Origin: Eucommia ulmoides
Taxonomy: Eukaryota; Streptophyta; Magnoliopsida; Garryales; Eucommiaceae
NCBI GenBank assembly: GCA_016647705.1
Contig: CM028338.1
Span: forward strand, 37,458,676-37,522,675
Reading direction: 5' to 3'
Length of the DNA stretch: 64,000 nt
Part shown: positions 25,170-36,531 of the stretch, in pieces
How the letters are laid out: the number at the start of each line of letters is the position of its first letter
How positions within the stretch are numbered: the stretch's first letter is position 1
Made by a program: the position numbers and the translations under genes
Notes under the pieces: generated by a model
What the model saw: only the letters and a program-made list of their open reading frames with translations
Database searches by the model: none
Told to the model about the DNA's origin: nothing

Positions 25170-27020
25170 ACCGCGTGGAGGTGGCGTCCAGTCGGAGAAA
25201 CGAGTCCGGATCTCTGTCGATATACGTAGTGAAAACGACTTCTTGGTCGGTGGGGACTATTTTCGAAGGCGACGTGGCAAAGGGGAGGAGGAATAGGGTT
25301 TCCGATTTAGGAAGCGGCGGCGCTAGGGTTAATTACAGATCCCTGAAGTTTGCTCTTAAAATTAGAAATAGGGGTTATGACACTTTACACACCGGAAGTT
25401 TGACTAGAGTCTCACTTTGATCCGAAACAGATTTCAATTTTGCTATACAGGCCAACTGGGTTTAGTTGAGGCCCATTTGGTAGGTTTTCAATTCGGCCCA
25501 TTTGTTGGGGCTTCAGTTAGGACCACCGTTGGGTTAGGCTATTCACTAAGGCCATTTCTTAGGGCCGGCCCGTGCACTGTCCTGACTCATTGAGTCACCG
25601 CCACAAAGAATTAATTTTAATTTTTCCCTAAAACGGTGTTGATTACAAGTAATTAAACCTTATTATTTTCGAAGGTCATGTGAATTAATTTTGGACAGTT
25701 TTTTTGTTGGACTTTTTGTCTGCTTTCTCATTGCTTTTCTTCTTGCTTTCACGTGAAATTACTAATATAATCCTAAGTTTTTTAAAACAATTTATTTTAT
25801 ATTTTAATGATGAAAAATAATTTTTAATTAATTATTACTTATTTATGTGATCTAATTAACTCAAAATTATTTTTTGGTATATTTTTTCTGTTGAAAATTT
25901 ACCAGAAATTATGTCAAATAATATGAAATAAAAGTGAGATAGTAAACAATCCTGCTATTGAATTGAAGTTCTATTTTGCGATTGATTGTGAATTGTCTAA
26001 CTTTTCTAATCATGATTTTTTGATATCATTTGGAGCATATCAATTTTTTTTTTGTGGATTCTTTTAGCAGTTATGATTAAATTATTTTCAATAATCAGTT
26101 ATAATTTTTTATTGTCGCATTTAATTTTCAGATTTATACTAAGAAAAATTATGGTATCATAATTTAAGTACATTGTAACATTGCGATTCTTTTGACTTAC
26201 TCTCTAATTTCATTTAGTTTCATTTTGAGTTGTTCCATTTAATACTCATTACATTTAGAGATTGTGATAGTAGAATATATGATACCGTTATATTCTACTA
26301 CTATAATCTCTTACTACAAATCTGAAAGTTAAATGAATGAATATGAAATGTACAAATCTGAAAATTAAATGGAAGAATATAAAATGCGACCAACTGCTAA
26401 AAATTAGGCATTAATAAGTCAACATATTGATATATTTGAGGAAGTTGTTTTACTGCTGTAAATGGATTTTGAGCATATACCTAAGTAGTTCTTATTAATT
26501 GTAAATGGATAGAGTAAGCATTATAGGGATAATACATATATCCCTTTCTTGGATTGATTATATGATTAATAGACTATGATAAGTTATTATTCATGTAAAA
26601 TGGGGTTTGTCTCTGTTAATTGAAAGAGCAAACATGAGAGCTCAAAGAAGTAAACTCATGCTTTGAGTTTTATTATCTTGGCTCATGAAGAAGCATCCCA
26701 AAATCTTCTTCAAATCCTAAGTATTTTTCAATTGATTGTGAAGATGTGGCCCTAGTTTGGATTAGATGATTGGGTAATTGCATATTGCTCACAAAATGAG
26801 CTATCAATGGTATGTTTGTTTCATTTTGGGAATATTATTCTTTGTTGAATCCTATATCACTTGTGTTACCTAATCCTGAGCAAAGATTTTCTTTGAGATT
26901 GAGTTGGGCCCATTGGATTTTCAGCTTTAGGACTTTTGTTAGATGTTGGATATGTTGAATTTCACATCGATGTTGGGTTTTCACTCGATATCCGTTCATA
27001 GTAGTTTGTCAAAAGTCCAC
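25170..27020 (+). other. Non-coding interior of the 10-kb element
   Basis: 25170-25330 is still GC-rich and may extend the captured fragment, but no domain is recognised. About 25335-25450 resembles 29870-29960 (gggttatgacac, agagtctcactttg). 26220-26390 has an inverted repeat around agattgtgatagtagaatatat. 26865-27020 shares phrases with the reverse strand of 37170-37347 (cttgtgttacct, tcacatcgatgttggg, caaaagtccac). Confidence 0.5.
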
Positions 27021-29767
27021 TGTAAGACCCCGAATTAACACGTACGTCATTTCAGTTGTATTTTAGAGTAATTGTGAAAATTCGGGATGAAATTGGGTCA
27101 AATTAAAAATCTAGAAACGTTAAATCCCAACTTAGGGAGGTAAATTGACATTTAACTTTTAATTGAAACTTAAAGGGGTGAAATTGCAAATCTTAGAAAC
27201 TTTTAAAAAATTGAAATTGATTAAAATTAAGATTTAAAAGAAGTTGGGAGAGGAAAGAGTAATTAATTAAAAAAAAAAGTTTATTAAATATGTACATATA
27301 TGCATGATCGGACGAGCACAACCGGCCGGCAAAGGAATAGAGAGAGCGGCGACGTGGCACGCTTGGATGAATTGAACCCACTAATTTCATGCAGTATATA
27401 TATCTTCATGCATGTGTAATGATCAAAAATCTCAAATTAAATCTGAAAAAAATCAAAGAAAATCTGGAAACAGAAAAGAGAGAGAGAGGATCGGAGCGTC
27501 GGCGGTGTAGGTACGTTGTCCGGCGAATTTCTTGTGCGTGTTGTCGTCGCCGGTGTGCGTCATTGTTCGTCCGGGGAGTGGGAGTATTTCGGTTGGCCGA
27601 TCAGTGTGTGACTGTGTGTGTGTCCTGTTTTCCGTTCATTGTCGTCAGAGATGAGGGAGTCGTCCGGCGGTGAGTGTTTCGGGTGGATGTGTTGTCTATT
27701 CGTCCGTCGTGGGTGTGTGGGTGTGATCAGTGCAGTGATCGATGGGGGAACTCGTCGGCAACAGTGCTACGGTTCACGGCGATCGTGCGTGGATATGTGT
27801 TCGGTCGGACGATGTGCATAAGTGGACGTTGGGTGCGTGTGTTTCGGTGCACGTGTATCAGCCGTCGTATGGGCTATTGTGTGTGTGTGTCTGTTCATCC
27901 ATGTGTGCGGCGTGTTTGTGTGAGCGTATGCTGTCCCTTCTATCCGTTGGCTGTATATAGGTGTGCTGCGGTTTGTGGGGGTGTTTGATTAGGCGTGTGT
28001 GCTACTGATCAGTTCAGTGGGGAGGGCGTGGTTGTCGTAGGGTGTGATCGGTGAAGGTGGGTTGATCGGCGGTGAAGGTGTACCGACTGGACCCCACATC
28101 AGAAGCAGAAACGGAGGAGAGAAAGGGACGGCTGAGAATTGAACAGAAAATAGAAAAGGAAAAAGAAAAAAAAAAGGGAAAAAGAAAAAAAAAAAAAAAA
28201 AAAAAGAAATTACACAAACCACCCCACTGAAAATCAAAAACCCATCTCGTGGTCTACCAAACGATTCTGAAACAGGTGAAATTTCAATCAATTATTAATT
28301 TTAGTCAAATTAAATTTTATTTAGCGTTACAAATCCTAAAATCGTAATAATTTCGTAACGATTAATTAATTTTAATTACGTGGTACATAAAATAGTAACT
28401 ATTCGGAATATAGGGTCTGCATTGCATGATTCGGATGTTTTAGATAAGATATTAATTTAGGCTATGTCACTATTAGGTTCGCAGGCACCGGTGTCCCGAT
28501 AGAGTGTGGTTAGTAAGGGTTTTAGAGAGCGGATAACGAGGTGAGTGTACTATCTTCTTACCAAACTATTTTTCTATGTATATATATGATGAAATATGTG
28601 TTTACTTAAACGGTACGAATTTATAGATGATATGGATCAATCAGGATTTGGGTGAGTTAGTAAACTGAATTTTCGGAAGATTTCAATGGTTTTCGAAAAG
28701 AAGTTGAAAATGATTTTTTGTTGGATTTGGTGAAATCAGACGGTGTTTTTAAAAAAAGAATAGAAAACATCTGTTTTTTTAAGAATGCCTGGTTTTCTAA
28801 AAATAAAGGGTGGAAAAGTGATTTTGATAAAATCAGACGTTTTCTAAAAAAAAAAAACGAAAGTGTGAAATATGGTTTTTGGATTTAAAAGTTGGTTTTG
28901 AGGAAAAGAGATAGACGTGGTGATTTGACAATGTTGAGGAGACGATGTTTATTAAATTGTGATTCGATGATGCTGTATTTGATTTGACGATACCATAGTA
29001 TTTATCCGCTTCGGCGGAGTGATATTATCCGCTTCGGCGGAGTGATATTTATCTGCTTTGGCAGAGTGATGTTAGACGTTTATACTGCGCAATGATTATC
29101 CGCTTCGGCGGAGTGATGGGTGTTCGTAGGAAGGCATATCCTACGGATGGTACGATACCGTTGCAAACTCCCGATCGTGAGATTAAAACGATCACTAGGG
29201 CTGACCAGCGTGTGTGTGTTTGAGATAATGTTTTGAGATGTGGTGTTTTACTTATACTGGATGATTTATTATTTATTATGGTGATTGACATGATTTTTAT
29301 ATTAAATGGAACTTATATATAGTGCTTTATTCTCACTGCTAATATTATGAAAACTTTTACGAGCTATGTGATGATTACATATTTGAGCTTGATCCATTTA
29401 GATATTGTAGAATGTTTAATTATTACAAAATATTTTTACTAAGAAGGCAATATACTCGCAGGTGAAATAACTAGGAGTCGGTCGGTCCCCTACTGGCGCT
29501 AAATAGGGTTAAGCGGGTCATGCTATGAAGGCATTTGAGAGAAATTTTGAGGCGATGTGTCAGAGATGAATCTAAGTGAGATTCATGGGAATCGTTTGGT
29601 TGTTCTTATATTTGGGACGGTGTGTCCCTGTTAGTTGAAATTATGTATATGTTGTATAGATCATTTGTTTGTATATTATCATATTGTGGTTGCCTATTCA
29701 GTTAGGTGATGTCATGTCGACGTCACGCCGGCCCCATGGTGACAGGAGCCCGGGGTGGGGTGTGACA
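27021..29767 (+). mobile_element. Solo gypsy-type LTR, 2.75 kb, perfect TSD
   Basis: It starts TGTAAGACCCCG at 27021 and ends GGGGTGTGACA at 29767, flanked by tccac on both sides (27016-27020 and 29768-29772). The orientation follows the usual TGTAAGACCC start of gypsy LTRs. It shares the phrase aaaaacccatctcg (near 28237) with the LTR relative at 22772-23833. GT-rich sequence occupies 27530-28000, A-rich 28140-28210, and an array of cUUCGg-type hairpins lies at 29004-29112. No PBS, PPT or coding sequence is seen. Confidence 0.88.
29004..29116 (+). repeat. Four tandem short hairpins with TTCG/TTTG loops
   Basis: Perfect 5-bp stems around a four-base loop occur at 29005-29018, 29028-29041 and 29099-29112 (tccgc ttcg gcgga). 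At 29052-29065 the copy is tctgc tttg gcaga, where a C-G stem pair is replaced by T-A on both arms. Each is followed by gtgat. C(UUCG)G is a known exceptionally stable RNA loop. Confidence 0.85.
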
Positions 29768-29868
29768 TCCACTTTGCCCTTGATAAGAACATCGACGTTC
29801 ATTTGATAGAGTCGAAGGGCGGCAACGAGGTGGTGGCGACATTCAGGTGGTATGGCATAGGGGATTGA
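29768..29868 (+). pseudogene. Unidentified coding-like fragment in the 10-kb element
   Basis: Across the TSD a plus frame reads KVHFALDKNIDVHLIESKGG and onward to TFRWYGIGD before TGA (29868). It is GC-richer than its surroundings and has ordinary protein composition. No family was recognised; it may be a second captured host fragment. Confidence 0.35.
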
Positions 29869-30989
29869 AATTAGAGTTATGGGTTTTGACACTAAGTACC
29901 CCAGAAATTTAATTAGAATCTCACTTGTTCCAAGTAGTTTCAATTTAAACGTATAAGATGTCTTTTTAACTTTATATGTTCTTTTATGAAGTGCAATGAA
30001 CTTAAACTAATAAGAAGGGTTAATTACATAATTAACCCCCTAAAGTTTAGAGGTTATGTAAATTTCGTTGTTTTGATTATTGTCCATATGGTTGTTTTAT
30101 TCATGTATTTGATGGTTAAGAATCTTAGAGTGGATCGACTCCTTATCTTTCTATTTGTTGTCTTCTTGAAATATCTACATGATTAGTGACATGATTGAAA
30201 TAATTATATCCTTGTTTTGTTTTGGTAACTTGATGGAAGCTAAATTAAATAGAGCACTATTAAAAAGTGGTCGTAGATAATCAGATGTATAATATGTATT
30301 CAGAATTTTTAGTGGTATAAGTATGATGTTAATAACTGATTTGATTATTACGAAAATGAGCTCTTTAATTTTTCGAATTTGGACTATGTTTGGGGTAATA
30401 TATTTACGTTTTGGAATGGTAGAAAAGTACTGAGTTACGTTTGTATAATTTCGTATGGATTTCTTCTTGTATTGTCTGGGTCTTAAAGTATTTAATGGAT
30501 CATACATATATTTTGATGTGCCTATTGGGCCATTAATTATTTATTAATTAACAAGCCTGATGGAATTACTAATATGGATAAATTATTCATGAACATATGA
30601 GAAATCCTTGAATTAGAAACACTATCACCTTGACTAAAATATCTTGGTGTGGATCCAAGTTTGGGTTCATTATATAGATATTGATTTTGGGTTTGGGCCT
30701 ATGTAATATCTCAGCCAATTGGACTTTCTTAACTACAACTTTCGGCCTTTTGAGGTTTATATTACGAAACCCATAAAAACACTAATTATGATTAATTATA
30801 GTTTTCAAATTTTTAAGCCCATAACTTTTTTATTCTAAATAGAGACTAATTTAATAATTAGTTTAAGAATGTGGTAAAATTGTTGTTCAAATTTTTGTAA
30901 TTATAATTGATTGTTGATCACTGAAAGTACATTTTGTAACGTACTTTATCTTATTTTGATCATATGCATATATGTCGCTAATATGGACT
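29869..30989 (+). other. Non-coding interior of the 10-kb element
   Basis: AT-rich sequence without a supported gene. The 110-residue minus ORF at 30175-30507 is low-complexity and matches nothing I recognise. Confidence 0.45.
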
Positions 30990-31725
30990 ATTACGGTTGG
31001 ACAATATTGTTTAATTTTTCTATTTTGGAACAGTTGCTTGTGAATTGTTGAGGTTATTTTACCAAAGTGATTTAACCAATATAGTTTGCAAGTTTTCGAG
31101 TTCCTATTTTGTTGATGGAAATTTTTTTAGATTAATTTGTACATTCATCTGCCCAAAGAGGGTTATTGTACAGATTAATTTAATTGTTGGGTAATATAGT
31201 TTAATTTTTCCATTTTAGAATGTTTGCTTGTGAATTGTTGAGCTTATTTTATCAAAGTGATTTAAACAATATAATTTGCAAGTTTTCGAGTTCCTATTTT
31301 TGTTGATGAATTTTTTTTTAGATTAATTTAATTGTTGGGTAATATAGTTTAATTTTTTCATTTTTGGAACGTTTACTTGTGCATTGTTGAGGTTATTTTA
31401 CTAAAGTGATTTAATCAGCATAATTTGCAAATTTTTGAATTTCTATTTTGTTGATGAAATTTTTTTTTAGATTAATTTATGCATTCACCTGCTCAAATGG
31501 GGTTATTGTGCATATCAATTTAATTGTTGGGTAATATTATTTATTTTTTCTATTTTGGAACGTTTTCTTGTAAATTATTGAAGTTAGTTTACCAAAATGA
31601 TTTAACTAACGTAATTTACAAGTTTTTTGAGTTTCTATATTTTTTTTATGGGAAATTTTTAAATTAATTTGTACATTCACATATCCAAAGGGGGTTATTG
31701 TGTAAATTAATTTAATTGCATGAGA
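30990..31725 (+). repeat. Tandem array, about four copies of 140-195 bp
   Basis: Copies begin near 30996, 31184, 31333 and 31523. Each carries gggtaatatagtttaattttt, cttgtgaattgttgag, ccaaagtgatttaa and cctattttgttgat. The third copy is shorter because the gcccaaag...ttattgt block is missing. Confidence 0.8.
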
Positions 31726-31859
31726 ATATTATGTAAGATAGATAATTTGATAAATTTGTTTACTCAAAGGGAATGAATTTTAAAAAATTATTTGTTTCAT
31801 TATATTTTGAAGGGAATATAAGGATTTGAAGGTCAATCTACCCAAAGGGGATGAATTTT

Positions 31860-32290
31860 TAAATCTATAAATTTTTCTTATTTTGTTGATTCTCACGATT
31901 AAAGAATAATTATTTATTGTAAATTTTGCCTAAAGGGGAATTTATGATAACACAATTGATTCTTATATTGTATTACTTATACTTAATTAAACATTTTGCC
32001 TATTGCCCATAATTGATCTACTTGTAATTTTTTATAAAAGCAATTTCTTTTGTTGTGAACAACAATAACGCTACAATAAAATTCTTAATTAATTAATTGA
32101 TTTAATGGGAATCTCTGTAATCTCATTTATTTCGTTAATTGTGTTGTGTAAGCATTGATCACTATTGCTATAAAATTTTTCTTATTTTGTTGATTTTCAT
32201 ACTTAAAGAATAATTGTTTATTGTAAACTGAACCTAAATGAGAGTTTATGATGATACAATTGATTCTTATATTGTATCGCTTATATTTAT
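31860..32290 (+). repeat. Two imperfect direct repeats of about 300 bp
   Basis: The phrase ttcttattttgttgat..aaagaataatt..ttattgtaaa..aatttatgat..acaattgattcttatattgtat occurs at about 31878 and again at about 32178. Confidence 0.7.
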
Positions 32291-32292
32291 TT

Positions 32293-32935
32293 GAGCATTT
32301 TGATTCTCTAGCTTAGTGAGAGTTTTTTTTTTTTTTTTTTTTTTATGATTTGTTGTGACCACTATTGTTATGCGTTTTGCAAAATTAAAATTTATTTGAT
32401 GATTATTATTATTATTATATATTATATTGTTACATATCATATTATTTGAATTGATTATACTAAATTAAGGTTTAAGACCCATAGTGTTCAAGGAACATGT
32501 TATGAATATGGGTGTCATTGAATTTTTTGATTCTCTGGTTTAGTGGGAGTTTTTGTATTTTTATTTATTTCGATTATTACGTTGTGACCACTATTATTAT
32601 GTATTTTGCAAAATTAAAATCTGTTTGATGATGATCATTATTGCATATTATATTGTTGCATATCATATTATTTGAATTGATTATACTAAATCAAGGTTTA
32701 AGACCTATAGTGTTCAAGGAACATGTTATGAATATGAGTGTTATTTAGTCTTTTGATTATTCAGTTTAGTGAGAGTTTTTATATTTCCCTTTATTTCGAT
32801 TATTATGTTGTGACCACTATTATTATGTGTTTTGCAAAATTAAAATCTATTTGATGATCATTATTATTGCGTATTATATTGTTGCATATCATATTATTTA
32901 AATTGATTATACAATATGGTATCTTAAGATATTGT
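32293..32935 (+). repeat. Tandem array, three copies of about 230 bp
   Basis: Copies start near 32298, 32525 and 32751 with ttttgattctctggtttagtgagag. Each includes gttgtgaccactattattatg, tgcaaaattaaaatc and attgttgcatatcatattattt. The third copy diverges after the last phrase. Confidence 0.8.
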
Positions 32936-33020
32936 GCCTTAAGAATTACAGTTGTATACTTTTGGTTGTCACAAATTACTATTTTGAGATCTCGTGATAT
33001 GTTGTTAGTGACATATGACT

Positions 33021-33415
33021 TGTTAAAATCAAGTAATTTCATATTGTTGAGAAATTACAGCAGTTTTATTTTGTTGAGAAACTGCAATTAACAATTTCAT
33101 TTTGTTGAAAAATTGCAACAGTTTCATTTTGTTGAGAAACTGCAATTAACAATTTCGTTTTGTTAAAAAATTGCAATTAACAATTTTATTTTGTTGAGAA
33201 ATTGCAACAACTTCATTTTGTTGAAAAACTGCAATTAGTAATTTCATTTTGTTGAGAAATTGCAACAGTTTTTTTTTTTGTTGAGAAACTGCAATTAGTA
33301 ATTTCATTTTATTTGGAAATTGCAACAGTTTTATTTTATTGAGAAACTGCAATTAGCAATTTCATTTTGTTGAGAAATTGTGATTACAATTTTATTTTAT
33401 TGAGAAATTATAATG
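33021..33415 (+). repeat. Array of about 13 small hairpins, alternating stem types
   Basis: The unit is about 31 bp: a 6-8 bp stem around a loop like attttgttga. Stem types are caatttc/gaaattg and cagtttc/gaaactg, largely alternating, so each unit stays self-complementary while the stem base changes. Some units have decayed stems. It lies about 330 bp upstream of the element's PPT. Confidence 0.85.
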
Positions 33416-33733
33416 AAAACCAATAAGAACAATACATATTAATAATGATCACATGTTAGCATTGATTTCTTACTATAGTACTGGGCTTACAATTCATGTC
33501 GATATGGTTATAAGTATTTGTGAGTATGAAAGTCTTATATTTGTTGAGATTAACATATAAACTATCATAATCCAATATTAAGATCATGTTGGACATGATA
33601 AGTTTATCAAGATGCTACTTATAGACTATAATTTCTTTAAATAAAAGGTGTGGTCACACCAAAAATATTTTTTTTTTTTGTTATTAACCCGAAAGTCTTA
33701 TTTTCAAAATTAAATTTATTTAATTAATGAAAC

Positions 33734-33746
33734 GCAAGTGGGAGAA
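33734..33746 (+). promoter_or_regulatory. Polypurine tract of the 10-kb element
   Basis: gcaagtgggagaa directly precedes the 3' LTR start TGTTAGAA. This is the typical plant copia PPT form. Confidence 0.85.
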
Positions 33747-34209
33747 TGTTAGAATTTTTTTTATGGGTTAACATTAATTGAATTACTTGTTTTATAAAAA
33801 CGGGTTAATGGATAGTCTATTATTTAAGCAGCCTAAATAATCAATGATCATATTTTGATTTGGGTTGTGGCGTCTTTTATGTAGAAATCCAGTTAAGTGG
33901 CAAATATAGGTTTAGGATTTCGTTGAAACCCGTTATGGAGGGCCCAGCGAGAAACCTTAGTATATATAATTAGGTCCCCTCCCTAGTTTAGATTAATGAG
34001 TTTCTTCCCATTGAGAGCCGCCACCACAATAATCTAGACAGTAGAGAGAAAGGCCTAATTAATAATCCGCTGCGACAGTTCAATCTCCTGTAACAGTCAA
34101 GACAGGTACACTTTTGATTACCGTTCTTCATTATTGTGTCCTATAATCCATGTATGCTTTAGTTTATTATTTAATTCCATTTTATTATGATTATAAAATA
34201 TCATCAGCA
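33747..34209 (+). repeat. 3' LTR of the 10-kb element
   Basis: 463 bp, tgttagaattt to tcatcagca, the direct counterpart of 24200-24663. Confidence 0.88.
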
Positions 34210-35364
34210 CATTCAAGTTTGTTGTTACATAGCGAGAATCAAACAAATAATTCGCACTCTATAAGCATTTAAACATTCACGTTAGACAAGATAAATAAAT
34301 TTGTTTAGAGAACGACAGGATTCTACCATTCAAAAACATCAATTTAGTAGGTGTACTGAAGCTAGAAAGATATGAACATTCATGTAGATAAAACCTAATT
34401 TTAATCGGAATGACAACATGCACAGAGATATAGATGTGAACATTCAAAGAGAGAATAACAAAACCCTAATATAAATTGAAAACACTATAATATATCAATG
34501 TTATTTCTGTTTTTGATGAATAGCAGTGGATGCACCTTGTGGACTGACAATTTCTCTTTTCCTTGGTGATGATCCCTTTGAGTTTCGTATCTTTTCCATT
34601 GATGTTTGAGTTTCGTATCTTCGCCATTGACGTCTAACAAAAAAAAAATCTCTGAGCGGTTTGGTTAGGGTTTCTATGATTTGAGTAAGAGAATGGAATA
34701 GTACTCATCGTATGTTTGGTAAGTGTAGTGATTAGTGCAATAATAGGCAGATTTATTTTCGAAAACAACTGTTGTGCGCTCAAATAACTATACCGTTGCA
34801 CGTCGTATAAATGTTCACATTTGGTTAGCTGATGTCCAAAAAATAAAAAATTTATATCAAGACGAAGATAATTTTTTTTACATTATTTCGATGATTTTTG
34901 TGTCTTTTTTTTTTATCATATGTCCAGTTTCAGCGGAAGAATTTGCAAAGGTTGAGTGCTCAGTGTCAATTTCCATTCTTATTCGACGATTGCAGAGGTC
35001 AGAGAGGCAGGATACTTAAATTCAAGGAAACATGGCGGACATAGTTTATGAACTATTTTCTAAAATAACTTTAAGGACCAAAAATTTAATTATAGTAGTC
35101 GAATGTCTTTTTAATAAAGTATATATATTTGTGGACTAAATAATAATTTTTTTTTTGAAAAAAATAAAAATAAAAAATAAAATAAAGGAAAAAGCATGAG
35201 GCCCATTTGTATTTTGTTGAAAATGGGATTCTTAAAAAAAAAATCCGTATGTAAAATTACTATTTTAATTTTTGATATTCAAATCACAATTTAATGGTTT
35301 TCCAAACTTAATCATTAGGTATGACAGCCTGGTAAGACATGAATATTCTGTTTTTATAGAAACT
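34210..35364. other. Intergenic region upstream of the acidic protein gene
   Basis: No supported gene. On the minus strand 34512-34640 a short frame beginning MEKIRNSKGSSPRKREIVSP reads 32 residues, and a duplicated tttgagtttcgtatctt phrase lies beside it (34577-34625). This could be the relic of a gene end, with low confidence. A/T homopolymers fill 35140-35240. Confidence 0.4.
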
Positions 35365-35514
35365 GGCCCACCCGCCCTGTCCAATCCCACAAAACTCTAA
35401 AACCCTAACTTTTCTGCTTCCCCCCTGGTTTACACTACCATAAACCCTCCCTCTCTCTAGTCTCTATCTCTCTACTTTATTTGCTCTCTCTCTCTAGCTT
35501 CTGTAAAAGAGGCA
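35365..35514 (+). promoter_or_regulatory. Promoter/5' UTR of the acidic protein gene: site II, telo-box, CT-rich leader
   Basis: ggccca at 35365-35370 is the reverse of the site II motif TGGGCC. aaaccctaa at 35400-35408 is a telo-box. In plants this pair is common in front of genes for ribosome biogenesis and growth. A CT-rich leader (35447-35504) follows and runs to the ATG at 35515. The functional reading is inference. Confidence 0.5.
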
Positions 35515-36511
35515 ATGGAGGTGGATAGACATTACTCCGACTCAGTCGCTTTGGAGAGGATGGTGGTGGATACAGCTCAAAGCTCTCTCCTCTGGCTTCT
35601 CTCCATGGTATATACACTTCCATCTCCTAAATCTTTCAACCAATTAATTGCTCATGACTGGTAGTTGTTTATATTTGCCTTTTTTTTGGAGGGGAGGGGT
35701 GCGGATTAGGGTTTCTAAATGTGGTTTAATTTGCTTGATTAATGCTTGAATGATACGAAGGTGACTGAGGTAAGGTTGCTTCGTTGTGACATGGAGGTAT
35801 CAGGTTGGAAACAACGTCTCTGTAATGGCAGGAGCCGTCCACTGGGCAACCTCTTCTTTCTCTCTCGCGCGCTTCTTTTTTTTTTGATATTATTGAAGTT
35901 CAATTAAAATTCCCATTAGGAGTCTCCAATTCCGTGTAACCAAACACTACCTTAATATGTTTCTCCTTAATTACCTTTTGGTATTTTCCTTTGCTAGACA
36001 TTTTTGTTTCACCATTACCATTGTCAGGTTGGATCTCCGCCGGCTGATGCTGATGCATTGTCTTTTCCATTTGGAACAGAGAAGCGGTAGATGAATTTCT
36101 TTCACTCTCTCTAAAAAAACATTTTCGCTCCTTATGAGACTGGAAAATCAGTGTTTCTTTTGGGGATTTGATTACAGGTTTCCTATTGGTGACCTTAACC
36201 AAATAACAGGGACGGATGCTGAAAACAAAGACGCCGGCGAAAGTGATGATGACGACGACGACGATGACAATGTTGATGATAGTGATGAGGATGATGAGGA
36301 TGATGATTTCTCAGGAGAAGGGAGCGACGACGACGACAATGAAGATGGCGATTCTGAAAATGATGCCAGAGCTAATGGTGATGGAGGAAGTGATGACGAC
36401 GACGACGACGATGAGGACGACATTGATGATGACGACGATGACGATGACGACATTGACGATGATGAGGAGGAGGAGGAGGAAGCTCAACCACCATCTAAGA
36501 AGAAAAAGTAA
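35515..36511 (+). CDS. Asp/Glu-rich small nuclear-type protein, three exons
   Basis: Proposed exons are 35515-35607, 36028-36086 and 36178-36511. All have GT/AG introns and consistent phase, giving 161 residues. Exon 1 encodes MEVDRHYSDSVALERMVVDT and on to LLWLLSM. Exon 2 encodes VGSPPADADALSFPFGTEKR. Exon 3 starts FPIGDLNQITGTDAEN and then turns into a long Asp/Glu/Ser tract (about residues 70-155), ending SKKKK, a possible nuclear localisation signal. The non-acidic N-terminal 65 residues look like a conserved plant domain, but I cannot name the family. The acidic tail with a basic end resembles histone-chaperone-type or nucleolar proteins; that is only an analogy. An extra exon near 35805-35870 (VGNNVSVMAGAVHWAT) is possible but lacks a donor site. 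The gene sits between retroelements and MITEs, with a 113-bp MITE starting 20 bp after the stop. Confidence 0.7.
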
Positions 36512-36531
36512 GGAAACCTTTTTTGTGTTTG

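Larger units (their letters stand above)
24200..34209 (+). mobile_element. Large non-autonomous copia-type LTR element (LARD-like), about 10 kb
   Basis: Two direct LTRs (24200-24663 and 33747-34209) align along their whole length, from the TG start through acattaattgaatta and gagagccgccaccacaataa to the tcatca(a/g)ca end. The outside 5-mers are cattt (24195-24199) and cattc (34210-34214), a TSD with one mismatch. A degenerate tRNA-iMet primer site follows the left LTR. A copia-style PPT (gcaagtgggagaa, 33734-33746) precedes the right one, giving plus orientation. No gag, integrase or RT frame is visible. The interior carries a captured X8-domain fragment (24985-25166), a nested solo gypsy LTR (27021-29767) and several tandem arrays (30990-33415). 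Confidence 0.88.

Noticed and set aside
33021..33415. CRISPR-like array of regularly spaced repeats
   Set aside because: The units are contiguous hairpins without unique spacers, in plant nuclear DNA inside a retrotransposon.
35805..35870. Extra exon of the acidic protein gene (VGNNVSVMAGAVHWAT)
   Set aside because: An acceptor is present but no usable GT donor follows in phase; the three-exon model is complete without it.
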